Part shown: positions 34,901 to 43,780 of the stretch, in pieces
How positions within the stretch are numbered: position 1 is the stretch's first letter
Layout of the letters: every line of letters begins with the position of its first letter
DNA from: Macrostomum hystrix
Taxonomy: Eukaryota > Platyhelminthes > Macrostomidae
Length of the DNA stretch: 64,000 nucleotides
Direction: 5' to 3'
Assembly (NCBI GenBank): GCA_950097015.1
Contig: CATNEN010000032.1
Span: 496,001 to 560,000, forward strand
Notes under the pieces: model-generated
Seen by the model: only the letters and a program-made list of their open reading frames with translations
Told to the model about the DNA's origin: nothing
The model's database searches: none
Made by a program: the position numbers and the translations under genes

Positions 34901-36012
34901 ATTTGGGGATTTATCCCTTATTTGAGACTGTGATATTCCCTAATTTGGGGATTTATCCCTTATTTGAGACTGATATTCCCTAATTTGGGGATTTATCCCT
35001 TATTTGAGACTGTGATATTCCCTAATTTGGGGATTTATCCCTTATTTGAGACTGTGATATTCCCTAATTTGGGGATTTATCCCTTATTTGAGACTGTGAT
35101 ATTCCCTAATTTGGGGATTTATCTCTTATTTGAGACTGTGATATTCCCTAATTTGGGGGTTTATCCCTTATTTGAGACTGATATTCCCTAATTTGGGGAT
35201 TTATCCCTTATTTGAGACTGTGATATTCCCTAATTTGGGGATTTATCCCTTATTTGAGACTGTGATATTCCCTAATTTGGGGATTTATCCCTTATTTGAG
35301 ACTGTGATATTCCCTAATTTGGGGATTTATCCCTTATTTGAGACTGTGATATTCCCTAATTTGGGGATTTATCCCTTATTTGAGACTGTGATATTCCCTA
35401 ATTTGGGGATTTATCCCTTATTTGAGACTGTGATATTCCCTAATTTGGGGATTTATCCCTTATTTGAGACTGTGATATTCCCTAATTTGGGGATTTATCC
35501 CTTATTTGAGACTGTGATATTCCCTAATTTGGGGATTTATCCCTTATTTGAGACTGTGATATTCCCTAATTTGGGGATTTATCCCTTATTTGAGACTGTG
35601 ATATTCCCTAATTTGGGGATTTATCCCTTATTTGAGACTGTGATATTCCCTTATTTAGGATTATTTTATTTTAATTATTGTGCTGAAATATTCTCAGGAT
35701 CAGTACAATGGTCATCGCCTGTTTCCTTCCTAGTTGCAGTCAAAAGTCGTAGACCCATAAGTTACAGTTTACATTAGTTGCATTTATTCCCTTAAGATGC
35801 ATATTAAATAAATAATTTAATCCCATAGGATGTATTTGAAAGGAACTGGTTCATTTCCTATTTCATTTCTAGCTCCCCGCTTTTAGTCTTGCATAGTAAA
35901 AAGCGCCGTTTGAACTCTCGGCTAACAAAGTCCTTCTGTTGTTGTCTCTTATCTTCTGCAGGGCCAAGTGCAGCTTCTGACACAGACGCTGGAGCGACTG
36001 TGGCAAGGCTGA
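31977..36012 (+). CDS. SNX6: sorting nexin 5/6 (retromer/ESCPE-1 SNX-BAR protein)
   Basis: SNX5/6 pair with SNX1/2 as a SNX-BAR coat for endosome-to-Golgi and endosome-to-surface retrieval. Six exons, 31977-32359, 32445-32568, 32729-32930, 33306-33384, 34000-34372 and 35962-36012, have matching phases and encode 403 residues, the family's usual length (about 404). The PX domain runs over exons 1-3 (VEISDALSEKERVKFTIKT, FSVTRTHEEFAWLADRLAEN, PDYAGCVIPPVPPTPDF with the SNX5/6-type insertion). The BAR domain follows (LSVRAKNKRELVQGFFKSGW, DLLYRRARALADFE, then a long helix). The end GQVQLLTQTLERLWQG is the typical short last exon. The start codon is unresolved: exon 1 is open upstream to ATG 31920, but a cag acceptor at 31976 suggests an upstream exon. 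I cannot separate SNX5 from SNX6; SNX6 is used as a label. The last intron is mostly a 42-bp array. Confidence 0.92.
32955..33200. repeat. short irregular tandem repeat (SNX intron 3)
   Basis: Six or so degenerate copies built from agagaagggatctaccaggt with gagtggaga linkers; begins about 25 bp after the donor of the exon ending at 32930. Confidence 0.8.
33585..33970 (+). mobile_element. tRNA-derived SINE, family A, composite (SNX intron 4)
   Basis: Head ggtgagtggcagagagtcta and tgagctcgattccgtggcga (A- and B-box regions), then ttgggcgcagccgcggagag, gtgtgctcaggagtcagcgc and gatgtgccattgcccgcagc. These blocks recur at 40390-40660 and 54045-54235. The last ~100 bp (aaatgggtaccatcattagc ... ccagtccatagaca) resemble the 3' part of family B, so the element may be a chimera or two nested insertions. 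Confidence 0.75.
34425..35655. repeat. 42-bp minisatellite (last SNX intron)
   Basis: About 29 copies of gtgatattccctaatttggg plus gatttatcccttatttgagact. The left third carries variants (cttgaatattcc in place of ctgtgatattcc), and the right half is almost homogeneous. The unit length is a multiple of three without stops, producing a 201-codon + frame that is not a gene. Confidence 0.95.
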
Positions 36013-36550
36013 ACTAAACTGGACTCTCAATTGGGCAATTGTGAATGGGATTTCTCCACCCGCACGCAATAGTTTACGTGCTTGCGCATCTGTTGAAGCT
36101 GTTGTGTTGTTTCATAACTGGATTATCTTATCTTCCACTCAGCTTTTGTGCTGATCTAACAATTCAATAATAATAGTGAATAGCCTTTATCTGCTTTCAT
36201 CTTCAGCCCTGCCCGTGTGTGCCACCGCTTCTTCATTGTTAAACGTCTGTGTAAAATGCCAATCGTGTCGCCTGTTTTTGTCTCCATTTGTTATTTATAA
36301 TTAGTCTGTTTGGTTTTTAATATGCCTATTTTTCAGTATAACTATGAGATATACTAACAAATACTTTGAAAGGCCAGAAAACAGTTCTTGAGATGTTTTT
36401 ATTGCCTAATTATAGAGAATCAGTTTATGCTAGTTTAATTTAGGATGCGCGGTTTAAGTATCTTCTCCAACTCCAATTTCAAATTTATCTTCGTTCTCTC
36501 TCTTCTCTCTTTATTTATAAATTTTTCGGCTAGCATACACAAAATTTTAT

Positions 36551-36556
36551 AATAAA
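36551..36556 (+). terminator. polyadenylation signal AATAAA, probably for SNX5/6
   Basis: AATAAA about 540 bp after the SNX stop codon; no closer canonical signal was noticed. Confidence 0.4.
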
Positions 36557-36727
36557 ATCATCACATTCCTAACAAAGACTTTGTTTATTTACTAGTACTT
36601 TCGCTTTATCTAGCTCGCGCTTGTTCCCAATCAGTTTGGAAAGTCTTATTCCAGATCTATCGCAATCGCATGCAGGACACGCTAGTATTCCTACTAATTT
36701 GGTTTTTTAAGTGACGAATTTTCTCAA

Positions 36728-36770
36728 TGACGTCATTTCCTGTATGACGTCACACAGATTGGTGACGTCA
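36728..36770. promoter_or_regulatory. three consensus CRE/ATF sites in 43 bp
   Basis: The palindrome TGACGTCA occurs at 36728-36735, 36745-36752 and 36763-36770, start-to-start spacing 17 and 18 bp. TGACGTCA is the full cAMP-response element bound by CREB/ATF bZIP dimers. The cluster sits 3' of both flanking genes, so it would have to act as an enhancer or as a promoter of an unannotated transcript. Confidence 0.5.
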
Positions 36771-37502
36771 TCCCGCTTACTCAAGTTCTGCAACTGTAGA
36801 TTAGTCTAATAAATCAGTCCAGTTCCTTTCTTGTTATCGCTTCCAATTCAGCCAGAAATCGTCCGCCTTTTTTCCTGATCCACTTGTGTTTTTGTGTGGT
36901 AATAGCTGTCTGCTAACATTCTGTTCGTGTATACAGATGTTTGCTCTATTATTTACTACGAGCATATGCTGGTTTTCTATGAAAAAATACATTTGCCTTA
37001 CTGACATGCGACTCGCGCTTTTCTAATAGAAGTTTTTTTATATTTTTAGTATTAGAGTTTACTATTTTATACTGAGTTTTGTCTTCAGTAAAACAAATAA
37101 CAGCTTTAGGGTTGATTACTGCAGTGATTACTGACTGTACAGGTGAAATTTTGGAATGGATACTAAATCAAACAAAGCATGAAATCGTAATCTAAACCAA
37201 ACATTTAAGAATGACACAACTAATTAACTGTTTAAAAATCTATTGGACACTGTATTGATTGAATTGAAATGCCTCTCCTCATCCGAAGACTCGTACCCTT
37301 GTAAAAGCTGGCAGTTGCCAAATCGATGGAGTAAACTCAGAGGTTTGGAGTTCGAATCTTATAGACCAGTTTTCTAAAAAAATCTAATGGTGCTACAAAC
37401 TTCGATTTTTGGTGTTACGCGCTCGTACATACACAAAGCAGACAGCGATTTGACTTTTCTGACAATAAAAGCAGTGATTGCTCGTTTGTACGGTTTGTTA
37501 AA

Positions 37503-37940
37503 TCAGAAGTGAAAACCCATTGCGGGCCCCTCGGCATCGTCCTGAATGTTCAGAGCTGGGCTCCCCAGCTGAGAGTAGGGCCCCGCGACCGGCCTGCTCA
37601 CCAGCTCCAGGCTGGCCCCGCTAGCCCGGCACTGCCAGATGAATGCGGACATCAGGCAGGCGAGGCCGCACAGAAGGCAGGCCGTGCCGGAGCCCGCAAA
37701 CCTGGCCGAGTAGGCCACGGCGGCGCCGATGATGAGCACGAAGCCCAGGACGAATAGAGACCAGATGAGCAGCAGGGTCCTTGCGCTGAGCAGCCGCCGG
37801 TCCGTCTTGCCGCTGTCGCCGCTGATTGACGCCGACAGCGAAGCGGCTGACCGGATAACGGAGCTCGGCGCCTGCAGTCGCTGACGCTCGCCGGTGCTTG
37901 TTGATCCCGACGGCCCATCGTCGGTCATCCAGCCGCTCAT
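37503..37940 (-). CDS. small two-TM membrane protein, not recognised
   Basis: Intact single-exon frame of 145 codons starting at the first ATG (37940), with GC-rich codons like the known genes. Residues about 1-48 are Ser/Thr/Gly-rich and hydrophilic. Two hydrophobic segments follow, LLLIWSLFVLGFVLIIGAAV and ACLLCGLACLMSAFIWQC, separated by a short loop, then a 38-residue polar tail. Neither terminus has a signal peptide, so both ends are probably cytosolic. The arrangement is common to many small TMEM proteins and I cannot assign a family. Confidence 0.7.
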   Translation of the reverse strand: MSGWMTDDGPSGSTSTGERQRLQAPSSVIRSAASLSASISGDSGKTDRRLLSARTLLLIWSLFVLGFVLIIGAAVAYSARFAGSGTACLLCGLACLMSAFIWQCRASGASLELVSRPVAGPYSQLGSPALNIQDDAEGPAMGFHF

Positions 37941-38367
37941 GATTTATGAAATCCGCGGGAAACTTTGTCGAAAGATTGACTGTTCTAATGGGTGTGTAAG
38001 GTATCTTCTGTGTAGGCTACGAACATTCTCGCAAATGCATCGCGCAAGGTGCTGGGGCGCGTGTCGGCGCCACCTTAAACTTTCAAAATCTGCGCCAGCT
38101 CAGGCTGTCTCTCAAGCGGCTTCGTTAAACCTACCTAAACGCTAGTCTGGTGGCAGCGGTGGGATAAATGAATTCGATAGTTATTCTCGCTTGCTAGCTT
38201 TTGGACTCAATTGTGATATGCCAAGAGACCCAATGACTCTCCAACGTCGCAAAAGCAACTTTTGTTAGACTGGCTGGCTGGCAAAGAGTCTAGTCATCAT
38301 TCACCCCATCGAGCACACTTCCGTCAGGACCACTAGGAGTAGGATCGGAAGCTAAGTTTCCTAATTA
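37941..38367. other. upstream region of the two-TM gene; possible LTR remnant
   Basis: The GC-rich 5' flank of the two-TM gene. The motif tggtggcagcggtgggat (about 38148) looks like a retrotransposon primer-binding region following an LTR end, but no matching second LTR or coding region was found. Confidence 0.35.
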
Positions 38368-39135
38368 CCGGGTGGCCCATGCGTTTAAGGACAACTTAAA
38401 AATAATAAAATGTATATACATTTTTATTATAAAAACAACCAACAAACGAAAACTTTAACATTTTAACTGACCGCCATAATGTCTAGATGGCAACTAAAAA
38501 TAACATGTACTCAGTGTAGCCCCCCTCCGCTGCATACACGGCTTCAATGCGAGACCGAAACTTGGTACAGGCACCTCTGATGACGGCAGGGCCCTGAGCT
38601 GACCAGGCAGCACTAACAGCAACTTGGAGAGTCTCCACGGTAGCATAAGTTGTTAAACATGCAACGCGGGCCACGTTGTTCCACACAAAGTAATCGAGAG
38701 GGGAACAGTCTGGACTCGATGGTGGCCAAGTGGTCGCATCCCAGAAGTCCTCGCCGAGCTCCCGGCGAAGAAATTCTTGAGTAGCGACAGCCGTGTGGGC
38801 AGGAGCGCCGTCCTGCTGAAAAACAAACGTACCTGGGGCAAAGTTGTGTCGAATCCATGGCAGTACATGATCCTGCAGCATGCGGATGTACTCGGCTGAG
38901 TTGATTTTCACTCCAGCTGGTACCTGTGCTGGGCTTATACCCCGCGCGAGCTGGTCTACCACCATCAAACGTTTAGCGCGATTCATGGCTAATGCTAAGT
39001 TGCCGAAAATTTTCGCGGCAGCTACAGACTATATAGATACTATTTTGTCTATGACCAATACTATTATGCTCTAGCTACCGCTGGCTTTGCTTTCTTCTAT
39101 TTTTAAGGTTGTCCTTAAACGCATGGGCCACCCGG
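38368..39135 (-). mobile_element. Tc1/mariner-type DNA transposon, internally deleted, with intact ends
   Basis: 768-bp element. Both ends carry the same inverted repeat of about 37 bp starting ccgggtggcccatgcgttta, with a single one-base length difference. The element is flanked on each side by TA (38366-38367 and 39136-39137), the target duplication of Tc1/mariner elements. It contains only the C-terminal half of a transposase on the minus strand, so it is non-autonomous. The near-identity of the ends implies recent mobility. Confidence 0.9.
38483..38986 (-). CDS. Tc1/mariner transposase, C-terminal catalytic part only
   Basis: 167 codons inside the element at 38368-39135. The second catalytic Asp is in FVFQQDGAPAHTAVATQEFL and the third acidic residue in PPSSPDCSPLDYFVWNNV, with about 38 residues between them, so a mariner-like Asp-type triad (DDxD). 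The paired helix-turn-helix DNA-binding domain and the first catalytic Asp are missing. The remaining frame has no internal stop. A real start codon at 38986 is possible but the product should be inactive in transposition. Confidence 0.85.
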   Translation of the reverse strand: MNRAKRLMVVDQLARGISPAQVPAGVKINSAEYIRMLQDHVLPWIRHNFAPGTFVFQQDGAPAHTAVATQEFLRRELGEDFWDATTWPPSSPDCSPLDYFVWNNVARVACLTTYATVETLQVAVSAAWSAQGPAVIRGACTKFRSRIEAVYAAEGGYTEYMLFLVAI

Positions 39136-39832
39136 TATAGCCCCCTAAAAAAATGGAAAGAATATTTTTATTTTCCCGCAATAAAATTTTTAAGCCTATT
39201 TAACTGAGCTTAGTAGGAGAAATTGTTGTCGACACTTACTTGTATTCCAGCAGCCAGAAGGTAGGCAAATGAGTACTAAGGTTACATTACATGCATGCCA
39301 ATTGTATAGACACAGAACAGAACTCTTAAAACAGCTAGAAATAGCTTTGTTTAAACTGTTGTAGCTCGTAGGTGTGTACACTGTATACAAAAGCAACAAG
39401 TGGAAGCTTTTTATCAAATTTCGCGTACTGAGCATGTCTCAGGTGAGAAGGCAATGGTATAGCTGGTATGTACGAAGCAGCTCGCTCTTATCTGGTGACG
39501 AAAAATTAGGCCTAGATTTCTAGTCTAACTTTTGCTTCAAATTCTTAAATACATTACTTTCTTAAGTAGATGAGCAGGACATAAAAATAAAATTATTTCA
39601 AATTGTGCTTCGTATCTAGAGCAAAATGAATTTCAGTCGCGAAGTTTTATTTACAATCGATCAATACGATGGATAAAAGTACATTCAACAACCACCCAGT
39701 AGATAATTTTGGCTACACCAACGTAACTTAAAAATGCAGCAAAAGCAAACAGTTTAAAGGGCCTGAAATCATTTCTTTAAGTTCTACACAGGTATGCTAC
39801 ATCAGAATTACAATATTCGAACTACACTACTG
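39136..39832. other. AT-rich 3' flank of METTL1
   Basis: Between the transposon and the METTL1 stop codon. A 79-codon minus frame at 39196-39435 is AT-rich and without motifs. No gene recognised. Confidence 0.5.
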
Positions 39833-41326
39833 CTACGCGGGCTGGCAAGTAGCATCGAACGGATCTGGCACGCGTTCAAACACAGCCGGCAGGCAGCTGC
39901 GCCCTTCGCGCTGAGCTTTCTGGCCCTCCTCGGTGGTGTCAACTAGACGGGCAGTCAACGGATCCGCGGCCAGCTCCTCCGGCGAGAGGCGACGAAACAG
40001 TGGATGTTGGCTAGCGTGCAGCACAATCCAGTCGTGCAGCTCCGGCACGTCGGTGGCTGTGTACAGCCGGCCGCCAGGACGCAGGACATAGGCGTATTCG
40101 GCTAGGAGGCCCGGACTGATAATTCGCCACTTGTGCTTGGCTCGCTTGAAGTGCGGATCCGGGTAGAGGAAAAACAGCTTGCTCAGCTGGCCCTGAATGG
40201 TACGAGTAAAGTTTGAAGCCTTGTTAAACGTAAAAAATATACTTTAGGCTACTGGCAACAATAGATGCGTTTATCATCTTGATTCACGCAGGTAAAATCA
40301 TTTTCGAAACATTTTTTTAACTGAACGGAGGAACGCAGGAACGCGAAATTCTAGAACACGGGCTAAATTATTGCTGAGTACATTCTGAAACAGGTGGTGT
40401 GACAGAGCGGTTAACGCGTCTAAGGTCTGTGAGCTCGATTCCGCGGCGAGGCCACATTTGTTTGGGGCGCAGCCGCGGAGAGAAGGCTTGGTGGCTTGTC
40501 GTAAATTTTAAGGCCGTTGAGGGCCAATGTCCAAGGCACAGTGAGAGTGTACACTGCTTGACGACGAGAAAGTCAGACCAAATGTGCACACCTGTGTGTG
40601 CTCAGGAGTCAACGGAATGGGCTGAATTGCCTCCTCGCTGGCTGCGGGTCTAATGTCACTGCCATCACGCCTATGTGAGTATCCGCGGCACGTGTGTGCT
40701 CAGAGGTCAGCGGACTGGGCAGAATGGACACCTTCGCAAAAGCAACAAGGCGCTCAGTTGCTATCCAAAAGCCAACAATCTAAAATCAAGATAAATCTAA
40801 CAGTCAAAGAGAAACAATTTATTAGCAGGCAGGGCATTGCAAAGATCTCGCTAGCTGAGATTCGATACCCTCAGTATCGCCAGGGTTCGCAGGGTCAGTA
40901 CATTTATTTTTCATTTTATTTTTAATCTCCAAGCAGACAAACCTTTCTAAAGTAGTTGACCAACTGCTTCATAGCGTTGCTACGGACGCACGCAATGTTG
41001 CCATAGCAACCCGGATGGCCGGCCCGCATAGCTCGAATCTTCTCCTGCACATAGTCGCACACTTTAATTCGAATCTCCATGCCCAGGGCCCGCCGGTCGG
41101 GGTACAGCTCGGCCAGTGCGAACAGCATGCCGCCGTAGCCGCATCCAACATCGGCAAATTCCACATCAATCGACTTGCCGCCGTTAGCATCGGCTTTGTC
41201 GGCAAAAATGGCCGACCAATTGACGTCGGCTGGCCGACTGGGCGACTCCAGGCTGTGGCGCGAGTGCGGATTGCAGTGCGCTCGCTGGCGAAAGTAGCGC
41301 TTCTGGGGCAGCTCGCTTGCCGCCAT
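39833..41326 (-). CDS. METTL1: tRNA (guanine-N7-)-methyltransferase
   Basis: METTL1/Trm8 methylates G46 in the variable loop of many tRNAs using S-adenosylmethionine, together with WDR4. Two exons, 41326-40943 and 40192-39833, separated by a phase-0 intron, encode 247 residues (human about 276). Conserved parts in order: LPQKRYFRQRAHCNPHSRHS near the start, VEFADVGCGYGGMLFALAEL (SAM site), LGMEIRIKVCDYVQEKIRAM, NIACVRSNAMKQLVNYF, then in exon 2 LFFLYPDPHFKRAKHKWRII, ISPGLLAEYAYVLRPGG and TTEEGQKAQREG. The start MAASELPQKR is chosen because the 22 residues upstream of it in the same frame are not family-like. The intron contains a family A SINE. Confidence 0.95.
40390..40660 (+). mobile_element. 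tRNA-derived SINE, family A (METTL1 intron)
   Basis: Best-preserved copy: gtgacagagcggttaacgcg (A box), gtgagctcgattccgcggcg (B box), ttggggcgcagccgcggaga, acgacgagaaagtcagacca, gtgtgctcaggagtcaacgg, ctcctcgctggctgcgggtc, then taatgtcac. The head is closest in layout to a Leu/Ser-type tRNA. It is antisense to METTL1. Confidence 0.8.
40739..40847 (+). repeat. interspersed ~108-bp repeat, copy 1
   Basis: Begins gcaacaaggcgctcagttgc and ends ggcagggcattgcaaa; about 97 % identical by eye to 42572-42682. Probably the 3' part of a mobile element, perhaps an extension of SINE family A, since it follows the SINE at 40390 directly. Confidence 0.8.
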
Positions 41327-41417
41327 GCCTGGATGCAACTGGATTGTGGAGTAACTGACCTGATAGTTAGGTTGATAGGCCTGGTCATGCACAGGACTGA
41401 CGAAACTAATTACGCCA

Positions 41418-42530
41418 GGGGATCTAGTGGATTTGTAACAGAGATCTAGTGGATTTGTAACAGAGATCTAGTTGATTTGTAACAGATCTAGTGGATTTGT
41501 AACAGAGATCTATTGGATTTCTAACAGAGATCTAGTGGATTTCTAACAGAGATCTAGTGGATTTGTAACAGAGATCTAGTGGATTTGTAACAGAGATCTA
41601 GTGGATTTCTAACAGAGATCTAGTGGATTTCTAACAGAGATCTATTGGATTTCTAACAGAGATCTAGTGGATTTCTAACAGAGATCTAGTGGATTTGTAA
41701 CAGAGATCTAGTGGATTTGTAACAGAGATCTAGTGGATTTGTAACAGAGATCTAGTGGATTTGTAACAGAGATCTAGTGGATTTCTAACAGAGATCTAGT
41801 GGATTTGTAACAGAGATCTAGTGGATTTCTAACAGAGATCTAGTGGATTTGTAACAGAGATCTATTGGATTTCTAACAGAGATCTAGTGGATTTGTAACA
41901 GAGATCTATTGGATTTCTAACAGAGATCTATTGGATTTGTAACAGAGATCTAGTGGATTTGTAACAGAGATCTAGTGGATTTGTAACAGAGATCTAGTGG
42001 ATTTGTAACAGAGATCTAGGCGATTTGTAACAGAGATCTGGTGGATTTTTAACAGAGATCTAGGCGATTTGTAACAGAGATCTGGTGGATTTTTAACAGA
42101 TCTAGTGAATTTTTAATAGAGATCTAGTGGAGTTTTAACAGAGATCAAGTGGATTTTTAACAGAGATCTAGTGGAGTTTTAACAGACATCAAGTGGATTT
42201 TTAACAGAGATCTAGTGGATTTTTAACAGAGATCTAGTGGAGTTTTAACAGACATCAAGTGGATTTGCAACAGAGATCTAGTGGATTTGCAACAGAGATC
42301 TAGTGGATTTGTAACAGAGATCTAGTGGATTTGTAACAGAGATCTAGTGGATTTGTAACAGATCTAGTGGATTAGTAACAGAGATCTAGTGGATTTGTAA
42401 CAGAGATCTGTGGATTTGTAACAGAGATCTAGTGGATTTGTAACAGAGATCTAGTGGATTAAGGTCAGGTGATTTAGTGGATTTCGATCAGAGATCTAGT
42501 GGATTAAGTTCAGGGGATCTAGTGGGTTAA
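41418..42530. repeat. 22-bp minisatellite upstream of METTL1
   Basis: About 50 copies of gatctagtggatttgtaaca plus ga, with two main variants (ttctaaca, tttttaaca) and degradation at the right edge. Begins within 95 bp of the METTL1 start codon. Confidence 0.95.
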
Positions 42531-42571
42531 GATCAGGATTTAACAACAATATATAATGTATTAAACACAAG

Positions 42572-42682
42572 CATGGGCAACAAGGCGCCCAGTTGCTATC
42601 CAAAAGCCAACAATCTAAAATCAAGATAAATCTAACAGTCAAAGAGAAAAAATTTATTAGCAGGCAGGGCATTGCAAAACAG
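42572..42682 (+). repeat. interspersed ~108-bp repeat, copy 2
   Basis: Second copy of the repeat at 40739, ending in gcaaaacagc followed by an (AT)n tract. It sits just beyond the 22-bp array, so the two copies bracket METTL1 exon 1 and the array. Confidence 0.8.
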
Positions 42683-42821
42683 CATCATATATATATAAAG
42701 AGAATACAGAGAGGCACAACTTTACCGTCACCTATTTTATACATACACGGACAAAAAAGTGAAGAACAAGCAAAGCAAAATAAGCCCGTTAGAAAAAACA
42801 CATAAAAAACACGAGGCACCC

Positions 42822-43215
42822 TCTCGGTTACTGAAGGACACCCTGTCTGACTGAGTGGCACCCTCTCGGACTGAGGGACACCCTGTCTGACTGAGTGGCA
42901 CCCTCTCGGACTGAAGGACATCCTGTCTGACTGAGTGGCACCCTCTCGGACTGAGGGACACCCTGTCTGACTGAGTGGCACCCTCTCGGACTGAAGGACA
43001 TCCTGTCTGACTGAGTGGCACCCTCTCGGACTGAAGGACACCCTGTCTGACTGAGTGGCACCCTCTCGGACTGAAGGACACCCTGTCTGACTGAGTGGCA
43101 CCCTCTCGGACTGAGGACACCCTGTCTGACTGAGTGGCACCCTCTCGGACTGAAGGACACCCTGTCTGACTGAGTAGCACCCTCTCGGACTGAAGGACAC
43201 CCTGTCTGACTGAGA
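42822..43215. repeat. 40-bp minisatellite downstream of syntaxin-5
   Basis: About ten copies of two alternating 20-bp halves, ggacaccctgtctgactgag and tggcaccctctcggactgaa, which resemble each other and suggest an older 20-bp duplication. Open minus-strand frames through it are by-products. Confidence 0.95.
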
Positions 43216-43780
43216 GAGACATTGTTTTTAAAAAGATCAAGTGCACAGAATTTAAATAAAACAAGACAATTGTATTAAGTCAAGTATTAAGAAAACGTAA
43301 AGATACTGAAAGTTCGACTTTACCCAGAGGTAAATTTAATAAAGGAACAAATAAATGAAAATATGCATACGAACTTGAATAGCATTGAGACTAAGCTGGT
43401 ACGAGCTAAATGAAGTTTTGCTTGAATTATTTTATTTTCTAAATTAACATTATAATAAATATCTCAGCTCAGAAACGTAATATCTCTATCTAGTGTGTCA
43501 AGTCCACGCATCAGAAACAGGAATGCAATAGAGAAAGACAGATTATAAGCAGTCTAATTACGAACGTGTAAGTCATCATTTAACTATTTAAAATTAAAAC
43601 ATTTTCTGACATACAGGAAGCCTAGCTACATTATTCAAGTCAATGTGAGAAATCAAAGAGGAGACACTGAAGGACCAAGCGAAGGGTCAGACAAACTATA
43701 ATGTGGTATGAATAAAAGTTAATAGAGTTAAAGTACGAGTAGACAATACAGGAAAGTAAGCACATTAAACAAAATTGGTG
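43216..43780. other. 3' region of syntaxin-5
   Basis: Presumed 3' UTR and flank of STX5 (-); AT-rich, no frames or arrays. Confidence 0.5.

Larger units (their letters stand above)
36013..37502. other. convergent 3' region of SNX and the two-TM gene
   Basis: Contains the SNX 3' UTR, a polyadenylation signal (36551) and a cluster of three TGACGTCA sites (36728-36770). No further gene is seen. A degenerate tRNA-like stretch with ggtttggagttcgaatctta lies at about 37330-37370. Confidence 0.55.

Noticed and set aside
35172-35777. 201-codon frame with an NLGIYPLFETVIFP-type repeat
   Set aside because: Lies within the last SNX intron and consists of the 42-bp unit.
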